Shown here: one piece after another, positions 44,101 to 55,000 of the stretch
How the letters are laid out: each line of letters starts with the position of its first letter
Numbering within the stretch: the first letter of the stretch is position 1
NCBI RefSeq assembly: GCF_011745365.1
Contig: NW_024468909.1
Location: forward strand, 5,084,001 to 5,148,000
Length of the DNA stretch: 64,000 bases
Reading direction: 5' to 3'
Source: Cryphonectria parasitica EP155
Lineage: Eukaryota > Ascomycota > Sordariomycetes > Diaporthales > Cryphonectriaceae
Notes under the pieces: model-generated
What the model was told of the DNA's origin: nothing
Database searches by the model: none
Seen by the model: the letters and a program-made list of their open reading frames with translations, nothing else
Program-made: the position numbers and the translations under genes

Positions 44101-45727
44101 AAGCCACCCTTAGGAGGGAATAGCCTGGAGGAAGGCTGCCTATAAGGAGATCGAGAACCTCATCAGGACAAGCATCATCAAGTTCAGAGAATGCAAGGAA
44201 GCGCACGCTGGCTGCCTGGTTAAGGCAAAGGTTATTCTATATCGCAAACACGATCTGGAAGGAAACATTGCAAAGCTCAAGATGAGGGTTGTAGCAAAAG
44301 GATATATCCAGATCAAAGGCATTGATTACAACGAGACCTTCGCATTGATAGCGCGCTCAAGTTTGTGGCGGATTCTTATAGCACTGGCAGCAGCAAGAGG
44401 ATGGAAGATTCTTCAGATCGATTTCGTAGCAGCGTACCTGCACAGCAACCTTGAGTACTGCATTTTCCTCGAACAGTTCGACCTCCTCGCTAACTATATG
44501 TTCGAATACTCTGAAATAGCGAAACAAATGGGATATACAAGGGCTAAAGTGATCGAGCTGATAGCGCCTCTATATGGCCTCAAGCAGGCAGGATACGACT
44601 GGCAGACTAAGGCAAAGAAGGAACTGAAGACTGAAGGCTTCAAGCTGCTGGTGAGCGATTCAGCTATCTATTTCAACAAGAACACGAAGATGATTGTAGC
44701 TTTGTTTGTTGACAACTTCCTGATCGCTCTACAGCCAGACCAGCAAGCACTGAGCGAACAGCTTATCGAGAGGCTGTCCGAGAGGCTCGAAGTCACTGAT
44801 CTAAGCCTAGCTGAATGGTTTGTAAGCGTGAAGATCAACCAACAGCCCAACAGCGATGTGATCATCTGCTAGAACGCATATATTGCCAGAATGCTTGCTG
44901 AACGAGGCTAGGGCGAATGCAAGCTAGCGATCACCCCTGTAGCCATGAGCGCTATGGCTGAGGCTGTATGCAATACTAAAGAGGCCTCAACTGAGAACTG
45001 TAGGCGCTACCAACAGATCATCAGATCGGTTATCTACCCGTTGTGCATTACAAGGATTGATACTGCTTTTGCAGCGAGTGTATGAGCTAGATTTATATCA
45101 AACCCCTTGCAAGCTTACGAGAAGGCTGTAAAGAGAATTCTGTATTACTACCAAGGAACCAAGAACTGTGGCATCCGGTACAAGGCTGGCTGCTTGACCC
45201 TTGAAGGCTATTGCAACGCCTCACACAACGACGATCGAGATGCCAGCAAGTTCACGATCGCGTTCGTCTTCACTCTAGCGGGAGGATCTATCTCGTAGGC
45301 CTCCAAGCTGACAACCTCGATCCCTCAATCAACAGCCGAATCTGAATACTATGCTGCGAACGCTGCTATACGGGAAGCAGCATGGCTCCAAGAGTTCCTT
45401 ATCGAAATAAATCAAGACGATCTGATGAACCAAGCGATTCCAATCTATACGGATAACCAGGCTACTCTCAAGATTATCGAGAAGTTGGAAACTACAAATA
45501 GGATCAAGCACATCAGAGCACGCTACTATTACATTCGTGAAGAGGTGGCATAAGGGAACGTGAAGTTCCACTATGTGCTCTCTGAGGAGAACATTGCGGA
45601 TGCCCTCACCAAGCTGCTGGAGCCCGGCCAATACCAGAGGCTTCTCAAAATGGCTGGGATGGAGGACCTTGAAGAGAACGGCAGCCAGCATCACGATGAT
45701 GCTGGCTGGGAGGGAGTGTCGGAATAA
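41195..45727 (+). pseudogene. copia gag-pol polyprotein, inactivated by 17 in-frame stops
   Basis: One frame of 1511 codons runs from ATG 41195 to a terminal TAA at 45725-45727 with no frameshift. It is interrupted by 17 premature stops: TAG at 41330, 42080, 42185, 42401, 42746, 42935, 43148, 43715, 44111, 44870, 44909 and 45296; TGA at 41579, 42398 and 45083; TAA at 42716 and 45551. Domains: gag, zinc knuckle (41927-41968) with Tyr where the His should be (41951), protease motif with Ile in place of the Thr of D-T-G (42347), pre-integrase LWHRRLGHPS (about 42793), integrase (about 42975-43310, DGGKEF at 43175), reverse transcriptase (about 44110-44870) with VDN in place of the catalytic VDD (44711-44716), and RNase H (about 45290-45560). 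It cannot be autonomous. Confidence 0.95.
45708..45716 (+). other. polypurine tract of copia element
   Basis: GGGAGGGAG immediately precedes the 3' LTR, where plus-strand DNA synthesis is primed. Confidence 0.85.
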
Positions 45728-45949
45728 AGGCATTGGTCTCATGTGGGTGAAAGGGCCTTTCAGGCCCCTGATACCAGAGCCCTTTTACTAGGTTTCAGGC
45801 TAGCCGGCCCTTTGTTGTACTTTTCCTATAGAAACGGGTGCACCAGTACCTCTGGCCCCAGGATAGTTAGAAGGATTAGTGCAAGATATCGATGACCTGG
45901 CTTTTCACCCATCCTTCACCCCGATGAGTTCACTGCCCCACATTTGACA
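45717..45949 (+). repeat. 3' LTR of copia element
   Basis: 233 bp. The terminal TAA of the polyprotein frame lies inside it at 45725. Two of its three differences from the 5' LTR are TpA here versus CpA there; the third is TpG here versus TpA there. Confidence 0.97.
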
Positions 45950-46912
45950 GGTTTTTATTTGGAGGGAGAAACAAAAACGAAAACGAAGAAGAAGAAAAAA
46001 GGAAGAGAAGAGAAGAGAAAAACAACCGTGACACGACACTTTATACATACTCTAATCTCCAATTTGTGCTACTACTGCAGTTGAGGCTCACCAAGGCGCA
46101 TTTTGACGTGTCTCACCTCTCATGAACGCCACCACGCCTCACAAGGAAATACTACTACTACTACTACACAAAAGATCCCCCCATTTCAAGTCTGCCACTC
46201 CAATTTAAGCAGTCGAATAATTTAGTCTCTGTAACGGCCTACATTTTTCATACCATCACCATGCCCTTAACGTCAAGTCTGGCTGTCAATACCAATCCGT
46301 CGGGTCGGCTGGATCAGATCCCCATCACCGGCCGTTGCAGTGGCACAGCAGCCGCAGCGAGCCGCTCTCCCTCGGCCGAGAAAAAGAGCGGCAGAACACC
46401 CACACCCCCATCCCTGATGCCATTTCCACGCCCTTTTGCAAGCAGCCATACTCACTCCCCATTCAAGTATGTGCCTACACACTATAGCCCCCTGTCCTGT
46501 CCAATGCTTGTTTCTGGTGGGCGTCCCGGCCGGACCAGAGAGACCATCCGATCCATCCTCGATAAGATGTTGCCGCCTGTGGGGCTGACAGACTCCCCCC
46601 CCCGAGCTTCCTTATCAGTTGCTGGGTGTCATGGGGTACGGTCTACAGCCTCGCATTTGTAAGCTCCGAGTATACGCAATTGTAGGTTGGTATGTTGCTT
46701 GACGTGGATCCTCACTCACCGGCGATTAACCGTCGCCGCCCTCTTCTTCCTCCCGTACGGTACTTCAATTATTGCATCTAATATTCCTGTCGTAACTTTT
46801 TGTTACAGAGTGAAGAGTGAGAGAGACAGAAAGAGAAGTTATCCCCAACAACAGCCCTCTTTTAAGGACAAGCGAGTTTGCCACAAGAGGTACTACTTGC
46901 TTTCAGACCGAG
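45950..46912. other. intergenic: right flank of copia insertion and aminotransferase promoter
   Basis: Begins with the target-site copy GGTTT, then a purine-rich run (45957-46020), a (TAC)n run near 46147-46165 and a C/T-rich leader. A 133-codon open frame at 46261-46662 has low-complexity Ser/Pro composition and no family features, so it is treated as leader sequence. Confidence 0.5.
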
Positions 46913-49236
46913 ATGGAGGCAAGTTTCACAACAGCCGCGGGCTCGCCCAACAATGCCTCTTCTTCTTCCGATAAGCCTACCCCCAAGGACTTCAGCCATT
47001 ATTATTCGGTGACCACGGCGAACCGGAAACCCAATGCCGTGAAGTCATTTTACAAATATTTCCAGATTCCCGGAATCGGAAACTTGGCTGGTGGTAAGTC
47101 CTGTCTGGCTCTTGTGATTCGTCACTCCATGCATCAAACATACCTTGGTGACGTGTAAACATACCATACTCGCTCCTCCTCCTCGTTGGAGACAAAGGGA
47201 TGGTGGCCCTTCCTGCCCAGACAGACAGTCAGGCGCACACATCAAATGCCAACCTTATGGTTGTGAAGCAAAGAAACCCTTCCACTAACTTGTCACACCT
47301 ACGGCACCAAAGGACTGCCAAATCTGCGCTTCTTTCCCCTAGACACCCTCGAGGCCGAGTCGGCCAAGCCAGAGCGATGGACACCCTCGCCCAACAAACC
47401 TCCCGCCACAGCCGGATCATCCGACGATGACGACACCCTCGCAGCCCAGACCGGCTCCATGCGGCTCGACAAGGACACGAAGACGAAGAACAGCAGCAGC
47501 AGCAGCAGCAGTACTGGTGATGGCACCGATCGCGCAGCCGCACAGCATATCGTGGTGCCCAAGGCTCTCAGCCCCGACACCTCGCCGACCCGCAAGATTG
47601 ACCTCGCCACCGCGCTGCAGTATGGAACCGCCCAGGGCTACCCGCCCTTGTTCTCCTTCGTCCGCCAGTTCTCGCGCGACAACCTGCACCCCAACGTGCC
47701 CTACGCGGGCGGCCCCGACGTGTGTCTGACCGTCGGCGCGACAGATGGCTTCTCCAAGACGCTCGAGGTGTTTGTGGACCCGTGGAGCCCCGACCGCGAC
47801 GACGTGCGCGATAGGCCTGGCCTGCTGTGCGAGACTTTTGTGTATGGCGGTGCTATGAACCAGGCAATCCCTAAGGGTATGCAGATTGTCTCGGTCAGGG
47901 CGGACGAGGGCGGTATGGTGGCCACCGGCCCGGGGAGTCTGGACGACGTGCTGGCGAACTGGGATTATAGCAAGGGCAGGAGGCCGCATCTGCTGTACAC
48001 CGTGACGTGAGTCGAGTCCTGTCTTTTCTTCTGCTGCCCGTCGTCATTGTCCTGTGCTCTCACTTCGTAGGGGAGAGAGAGAGAGAGAGAGAGAACCCAT
48101 TGCTGACCTAGGATTATAAATCACACAGTATGGGACACAACCCAACCGGCATCCTCCTTTCCCTCGAGCGCCGCAAGGCCCTCTACGCAGTCTGTTCCAA
48201 ATTCGACGTCATCATTGTCGAGGATGACCCTTACTGGTACCTCCAGTTCCCCTCTGCCGCGTCTGAAGAGTCCAAGTCGCGCAACCGACCTCCCGTCGCC
48301 GACGCCTTCTCTGAGTCCTCACTCAAGAACAACAAGTCCTCTGGCTACGAATTCCTCGACTCTCTGGTCCCGTCCTTCCTTAGCGTCGACGTTGACGGCC
48401 GCGTCGTCCGCCTCGACACCTTCAGCAAGACCGTTGCACCCGGCTGCCGCCTCGGCTGGGTCACCGCGCAGCCCGGCCTCATCGAGCGCTTCGTCCGCGT
48501 TAGCGAGGCCACCACCCAACAGCCCTCGGGCTTCGTGCAGAGCGTCATCTCGGAGCTCCTCATCGGGCAGAAGCAGCCGCCCGAGGTCACGTCCGGCTGG
48601 CTCTCCCTGCGCACCAACAAGGAGCGCGCCGCCTACAGCGGGTGGCAGACGGACGGCTGGGTGCGCTGGCTCGAGGGCCTGCGCGGCGAGTACGAGAGGC
48701 GCATGAACCGCATGTGCCGCATCCTGGACGAGGGGAGCGTCTATGTCAAGCAGGGCACGCCGCGTGCGGTCCAGGACGCTGACGTCTGTGTCCTGACCAA
48801 GACGAAGCTGTACGACTTTGCCTGGCCCAGGGGCGGCATGTTTGTCTGGATCAGGATCTTCTTCGAGAATCATCCGCTCTACGGCGTCCCGAGCTCTGAC
48901 GGTGCCGACCTTATCGATGGTGCTGCGCTCGCGACTGGGTTGTTGCTCTACCTCACTCGTAAGCCGCATCTGGTGCTCATCAGCCCTGGTGCCATGTTCA
49001 GCTCCACCGAGCAGGTGAGGAGGGACGTGGGCTGGCAGTACGTGCGCATGTGTTTCGCGGCTGAGTCGGAAGAGAATGTGGACTTGTGCTCGCAGAGGTT
49101 TGTGCGAGGCGTGAGGAAGTACTGGGCCATCAAGAAGGTCAAGGAGCTGGAGGATATCATCAAGGATTCGCCTGTGGCCGAGGGGAACGAGCTGGATGAG
49201 GAGGTTGCAAACCTGGGACTATATATGGGCTGCTAG
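46913..49236 (+). CDS. class I PLP-dependent aminotransferase (ARO8 / 2-aminoadipate type)
   Basis: Exons 46913-47093, 47313-48006 and 48129-49236 encode 660 residues. The first intron (219 nt) and second (122 nt, with a GA repeat) both keep phase. The PLP fold shows the YGTAQGYPPLFSFVRQF N-terminal region, GATDGFSK, the substrate loop TMGHNPTG (Asn near 296), VEDDPYWYLQF with the pyridine-binding Asp near 324, and the Schiff-base Lys in DTFSKTVAPGCRLGW near residue 392. This places it with fungal aromatic and alpha-aminoadipate aminotransferases, acting in aromatic amino-acid or lysine metabolism in the cytosol. It is longer than usual because of a Ser/Asp-rich insertion near residues 80-140 with a run of Ser. 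Exact substrate is not determinable. Confidence 0.9.
48073..48094 (+). repeat. (GA)n microsatellite inside aminotransferase intron 2
   Basis: About eleven GA units between donor and acceptor of the 122-nt intron 48007-48128. Confidence 0.9.
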
Positions 49237-49762
49237 TTTGATGGTGATGATGATGACCACGACGCCTTCATTTCATTTCCATCGTGTCTGTGGATAACTA
49301 GGGCGTTTCTGGCTGGGTTCGTTTGATATGATACACGAGCTAGACCGGGAATTTGCAAGTTGATAGCAGCACAAAAAACCAAATATAAAACAAAAGACAC
49401 TATCCATGCCAAGTGTGGCAAGGATACGGGACAATGATCGGGACATATCAAAGTAGCAGAAGTAAAGGTACGTCTTTGCAGTAATGGTCCTTCCTTCAAT
49501 CTCCACGAGCAGCTCCTGACGCAAATCATCACCACTGCCACACCTGCCATTTTACCAGTGAAGGACAAAATGTACGCATCAAACTCGGGACGTCATTGAA
49601 AGAAATTCCGTAATAATTTTGATTTTTGTCAAGTGTGCTACCATGGCTTGCACATTCCTGACCCAACGCCGAAACCAATTGTGTCATCAGCCCCGAATGT
49701 CAAATCCCATTCCCATCAACAAGAAAAAGTCATCTAGGTCTAGATACCTCTTTCCTTATCCC
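49237..49762. other. intergenic between convergent genes
   Basis: 3' flanks of the aminotransferase and uL4 genes; nothing else is seen. Confidence 0.6.
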
Positions 49763-51219
49763 TTACTCCTTCATGATCTCGAAGAACTCGGGGACAGGGG
49801 CCTTGGGCTTGCCCTCCTCAAGCTTCTTCTCGCCCAGCTTCTCCTTCTGGAAGGCAGAGGCGTAAGGGTTCAGGCGCAGCATAACCTGCTTGTTCTTGAG
49901 AGGGTTCTTCTTCTGCACACCAGCACGCTTCGTCCGGGCCTCGCCCTTGGGGCCGCGCAGCACGCTCTGGATTTCGGAGCTGTTGATGAGACGGGTCAGG
50001 TCGGACTGGGCGACCACGTTGGACGGCAGGAGGAAGTCCTTCTTCAGGGCAGAGGGCTCAGTGGTGGAGCCGTAGACCTTGTCGAGGGCCTTGAAGGCGC
50101 TCGAGGTCCAGATGACGAAGCGGCCGAGGTGACCACCGGGGGCCAGCTGGAGCAGGTTCAGGGCGTACACGGAGCTGGTCTCGACGCCGGCAATGTTGCG
50201 GAAGCCCTTGACGAGCTCCTTGCCATCAACCTCGGGGTCGTAGATGACGAGGGGTCCGCGACGCTGGCGGTGGCGGCGGCCACGGAGCTTGCCCTTGCCG
50301 GCGCGGAGCTTCTTGGAGCCCTTCACCTTCTCGAGATCGGGACCAGCACCGACGGCCTTCAGGAGACCGATGGCGGCGGAGGTCTTGGCGGCAGCGGCAC
50401 CGTCGAAGGCGGCGGAGTCGATGACCAGAGGAACCTCGGGCACGGACATGATCTGGTGGCCGCGGGCGAGGAGGAGAGAGGGGACGGCGGAGGCAGCAAG
50501 AGCGGAAGCGGTAGCGAAACGCCTGTGAAGGAGGAAAACAGCCGTTAGCAAAGAAAATAACCACCATTCAAGCCAGTTTCATGTATAACTCACTTCTGGC
50601 CCTGGTTGATCTTGATGTGCCACTTGCGCCAGACCTTGGTGGGAGCGAACATGCGACCGGAACGGCACATGTTACCGAAAGCAGCCTGACCAGCGCGGTG
50701 AGTACCACCACCAGAGACACGAGGGATACGGGCGACAGCGCGACCTGTAAAAGTGTTCATGTCAGCGACAGGTTCCTCCCTTTACCCGTTATGCAGAGCT
50801 TCGCTTCTTATTCCTGGTTCTTGGCCTGGCCCAGTCCCGCAATGTAATCAATGCTCTTGAGGAAGTATTTTTTTCTCTCTCGTCCCCCGGCTCGTTCGAC
50901 GCTCAAGGTTCTCCAAGAAAATCTCTCAATCCCCCTCATTCCCGTAGTGTCCCAGCTCTTGCTCCCGTTCCTGAAAATTCTGCAGCAAAAATGGTCGAAA
51001 AGGATTGTACTGACCAGTTCCCCAAGACTCGGCAGAGGTCTGGTGACCGGCCTTCTCGCTGACGGCGTAAGGCTGGCGCTTGTTCTTGGCCATTCCCTTG
51101 TGGACATCCTGAACGATATCAGGACGGATCGGGGCGGTGAAGACGGCGGGAATCGTGTGGGTGGCTGAGGTGGCCTTGCCATCGGCACCCAGGATCGTGA
51201 CGGTAGGTCGGGAGGCCAT
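49763..51219 (-). CDS. RPL4: 60S ribosomal protein L4 (uL4)
   Basis: Exons 51015-51219, 50594-50744 and 49763-50522 encode 371 residues. The first intron is long for this window (270 nt), the second short (71 nt). Splicing restores [22 protein letters not shown], the long extended loop region typical of uL4 that reaches into the peptide exit tunnel. [19 protein letters not shown] and the eukaryote-specific C-terminal extension rich in Lys follow. The N-terminus [16 protein letters not shown] is the standard fungal form. It is an essential structural protein of the large ribosomal subunit, assembled in the nucleolus. Strong codon bias fits very high expression. Large-subunit assembly factor Loc1 lies 12 kb away, but the two are not otherwise linked. 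Confidence 0.97.
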
Positions 51220-52098
51220 TGTGAAAGATTGCCCTATTCCTCAGGTCGATAGATGTCAGTTTCGGTCGAAGTCTAGAAGCGAGAGAACGGACTGCAGATG
51301 AGGAGCAGTCGTGGACAGCAGGAATTGACTGACCTGGGGAGGTTTGTCGGTGGCTTTTTGGGTGATGCTGCCGAGTTAGTTGCTGGTCTCGAGAAGTGGG
51401 AACGGGGCGCTCAAGCAGCACAGCAAATTGTGTATTGAAGCGACCAAAAAAATCGTGTGTCTACGCTAGTCCAAACCTGGCGCGGCTAGTGTGGGGCATC
51501 ACGTGCCCACCCGGGTCTTCACCACTCCCATGTTCCTGAGCCGCTCAAAGCCGCCCCTCCTCTAACTTCGGAGTCAACACCCTGGCGTTTGATGTCCCTC
51601 TGTACGACCTCATAGACCCTTTGCGATACGAAATGACTATTTCTGATCCGTAATTCGACATTGTCACTTTCTCAGCGCCGCTACGCGTTGATGAACTCCG
51701 CCGTGTAGATGCCTGCCTGTTCGGACTCTATCAACTCACTTTAACTAACGTATGCTAATGCATGCCCGCTCCCCCCCGCCTCAACAAAAAGGCTATGCAG
51801 ATTTGTTATCAGAGCACGTTTGTGATACATGTGTCTACACTTCAACTCTAGCAGATGCCTAAATACAAGGCTGTACCTAAAAATTGGAGATTGCCCCTCG
51901 CGACTACGTGCAATGAAATCTGCTCCATATTTTCATTTGTAAAGGATGTCCGCTTCTCACGTCGCAAAGATTTATTTATGGACAATACGTGGCAAGACTT
52001 GGCGCGCCCAATACTTAGACTTGTTAGGGTCGTTGAATAGGAATGGTGTATCTTTGGGATGTCTATTGTACATTATCAATTCAACTCTACACACAACA
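51220..52098. other. intergenic: uL4 promoter and 3' flank of Pet127
   Basis: The uL4 upstream region has no recognisable second gene; several TGCATGCC/TATGCTAATGCATG-like words occur near 51750-51770. The right part is AT-rich 3' flank of the Pet127 gene. Confidence 0.5.
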
Positions 52099-55000
52099 TC
52101 ATGGGTTCTGCCCTGCCTTTTGTTTCTCCCTCCACTCCCTGAACGAGGGCGAAACTGATTCCCCAGCCTTGGGCTCTTCCTCAGCGCTGTTGTATCCCTC
52201 TGTGTTCTTTCCCTCCTCGCTGTTGGTCGTCCGGGGTGACGATGACCCTGTCTCACTCGTTTCTGCTGCCTCTGGGGAACCACTTTCTGAGCCTTGTTCG
52301 GGGGATTTGCGTATCTGAGATACACGCCTCACCTCTTCCAGCATTTGTGTCCTATTCTCCCCCTTGCGTCTCGGATCGATCCCCATCTTGCTCAGTGCCG
52401 CCCCAATAGGTCTCCCTGGAGCCTGTGGCCTCTCGTATCTGGGCATGACATAGTCCATCGCCACACCCGCGCCCTCAAACACAGTTTGGCTGTCCAGCGG
52501 CTCTGGCTGCCCCATGATCCAGACGGGTTGGCCCCGCGTACGAAAGGTCTCCTTTGATCTGAAGTCCCTGCCTTTCTTCGTGTACTTGCGCAGGGCCCCA
52601 CCAAAGGCAGCAAAACTATCGCCTTTCGGATCCTTCCAATGAGCTGCCTTGCGTCGATTCTGGATCGCACTGTACAACTCTTGTTTCCGGTTTGGATTGG
52701 TGACCTCCTCCATAGTGTATTCGACATCCCACGAGTCGTCAGCTTCGAGCTTTTCGGGTCGATCCACATGCTTGCCATTTACTTTATTTCGGATTGTCAA
52801 GACCATGCCGAAGAGCGGTTTCTCCGCTGCTTTGGGGGTCTTATCTTCCGTCAAAGTCTCTGCTGAGTCGCCTGGTTTTGGGACCGATGTATCTCCGTCC
52901 TGGATTACTGAAGTTTCCCCGGGCTTGGGCATCATGTCGGAAAGAATGCTCCTGAAGAGGTCAAGTTTAGCTGAATCTTCAGATAGCTCTTGGGTGTCTC
53001 TTGCAGTGGAAGTTTTGGACCCAACACGCGTGGTCATCTTGACAATCAGGTCGACAAGTTCGGCAGACGGTCTGACATCGGCATCCTTTTCTGCATCTTC
53101 CGCGTCAGTGGTGTCCTCTACTGCAGGTGATGGGCCTTCCGGGACGTCGGCATCCACTGATGATTGCACGTTATCCTCGCTCGAGGTTTTGGCCAGCTGT
53201 TCTGGCTCCTGATCTGCAGCCTTCGCCGGTTCAAGTGAGCCGCTCCATGATGGTTCTGTTGAAGCACTGGCCTGTGTGGGGGTTTCGGCTTTTTGCGTCG
53301 TTGATGAACCGAACAAGCTAGACAGGAAGCCGAAGGCCGACCTCTTGGGTGCAGGAGGCTCGACAGCCAGTGTTTCGGAAGCGGTAGTTTGCTGTACAGG
53401 CTCGCTATCGGCACGCTCCTCAGAAGCCTCGGCTGCCTTCTTCTCAGTCTCGACCGACTCTGAGAGAGGCTCATCATTCCTCTCGATCGCTCCTGAGTCA
53501 TCGTCCTTGGCATGCTCCGCGTCCACGTCCACGATCAAATTGAGAAGGGACTCGACGGTATGCTGTGCCTCCTCAGAGGATCTGGCGCGCAATAACCCAC
53601 TCTGGTTCAGCGCTTCCTCAATGGCCTCACGGATGGCCGAGATGCCCTGGGCATCATTGTCCATAGTTCTCTCAACGACATCCATCATATCTTCCCACAC
53701 TTCCTCGCTGTGTTCCTCTTCGACACCCTCAGCTTCCTTATCTTCTTCAGTGTCCTGCTCTTGGACTTCAGCTTCTTCTTCGACGGTATCTTCTGGCTCC
53801 GCGGCGGCCTCTTCCTCTCCTGCACTAGTAGCTTCTGCATCCTCCCTGATGGGCGGCATGCCAAGAACTTGCTCACGGAATTGATCAACGTCTTCCTTCT
53901 TCCTCTCTTGTATCTCCTTGATCATTTCCTCGGTGACAGGCTCGGCAAAGAAGTACATGAATGGCACTGACTGAGAGGGTCTGGTCTCGACGAAAATCCG
54001 AAGAGATTGCTCCGGAAATCTGGCCGTTGCTTCATTGAGGAGCCTATTCCACAGCTTGAGACTTGCCGTGAATTCTCTGTCTCCCAGTTCCTTGTTCATC
54101 GTTCCGTGCATAGACTGGTCCATCTCCTCGAGTGGGATGTACTGGAAGCCGAATATGCGCTCAGTATTGTGATACGCCACGAAAATGCCATCCATGCGAC
54201 CCATGCGAACCTGTAGTGAGTACTTGAGAAACGCAGACCGCATCATATCGTGATATTCCCGTTCAAAAGACTGCCACTGCCCAAAGCGTTGCCGGATCTC
54301 GTAGCCAACGCCTTTGGTGTAGTTGCGTGCGTCCATGCGGATACTAACGACAGCCCTAGTCTTCAAGTCAAAGACACCGGTGCCGGGAAGACGAGGGTCG
54401 TACGCATCAAGTTGAGATCGCATCATGAAATCACCATACGTGGTATAGTGGTACGATTCGTCCTGGTCTCGTTCTTCCTCGGTCAGCTGGTGGGAGTTGC
54501 TCCGCCGGTACTTTTCGAACTCATCCTTGGGAACAGTCAGGAGCTTTTCCATGGACTTTCCTAGCATGCTGAGTATTGTATCAGAGTCCCACTGCTTGTC
54601 TGCGTCGATAGCATAAGCACCATCTTTGTAATTCAGAAATGTCGCTGCCGGTGCCCTCTGAATTGCGGCAAAGTTGTCAAGTTGGACATTGTATTCTTTA
54701 GACAAGCGAGACGTGTCGATGCGCCGCCAACGTGAGAGAAGGTAGTGGAAATGTGCCATAGTTGAGGTCATGCTGGACGTTGATCCAGTGTATTTCTTTT
54801 TATATTTTCTCGTAATCTCCATGAGAAGCGTATCCTTCGACGACGTGATGTATTCCTTCAGCGCATCGAAATCAAACTGATCAACGGGCATGATCTTTGC
54901 GAGATATGGATCGAAGTTCCACACCCTCGTCCTCGGATCCTGAAGAGTGTAAACACCCTCATTGAACAGGACCCGGTCCAGACCGTATTGAATGAGCGGG

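Larger units (their letters stand above)
40871..45949 (+). mobile_element. complete Ty1/copia LTR retrotransposon (5079 bp)
   Basis: Bounded by two 233-bp LTRs that begin TGTCGG and end TTGACA. It is flanked by the 5-bp target duplication GGTTT (40866-40870 and 45950-45954). A primer site follows the left LTR and a polypurine tract precedes the right LTR. Internal domains run gag, zinc knuckle, protease, pre-integrase, integrase, reverse transcriptase, RNase H, the Ty1/copia order. The LTRs differ at only three positions (98.7% identical), so insertion is recent. The coding region is nevertheless dead because of premature stops and catalytic changes. The element lies in the 6-kb spacer between the rhodopsin-like and aminotransferase genes and interrupts no recognised gene. 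Confidence 0.97.

Noticed and set aside
46261..46662. 133-codon frame upstream of the aminotransferase
   Set aside because: Low-complexity Pro/Ser sequence without conserved features in a C/T-rich leader; treated as non-coding.
50745..51014. Box C/D snoRNA in the uL4 intron
   Set aside because: Only a weak CTGA and no RUGAUGA box C paired with terminal stems were found.
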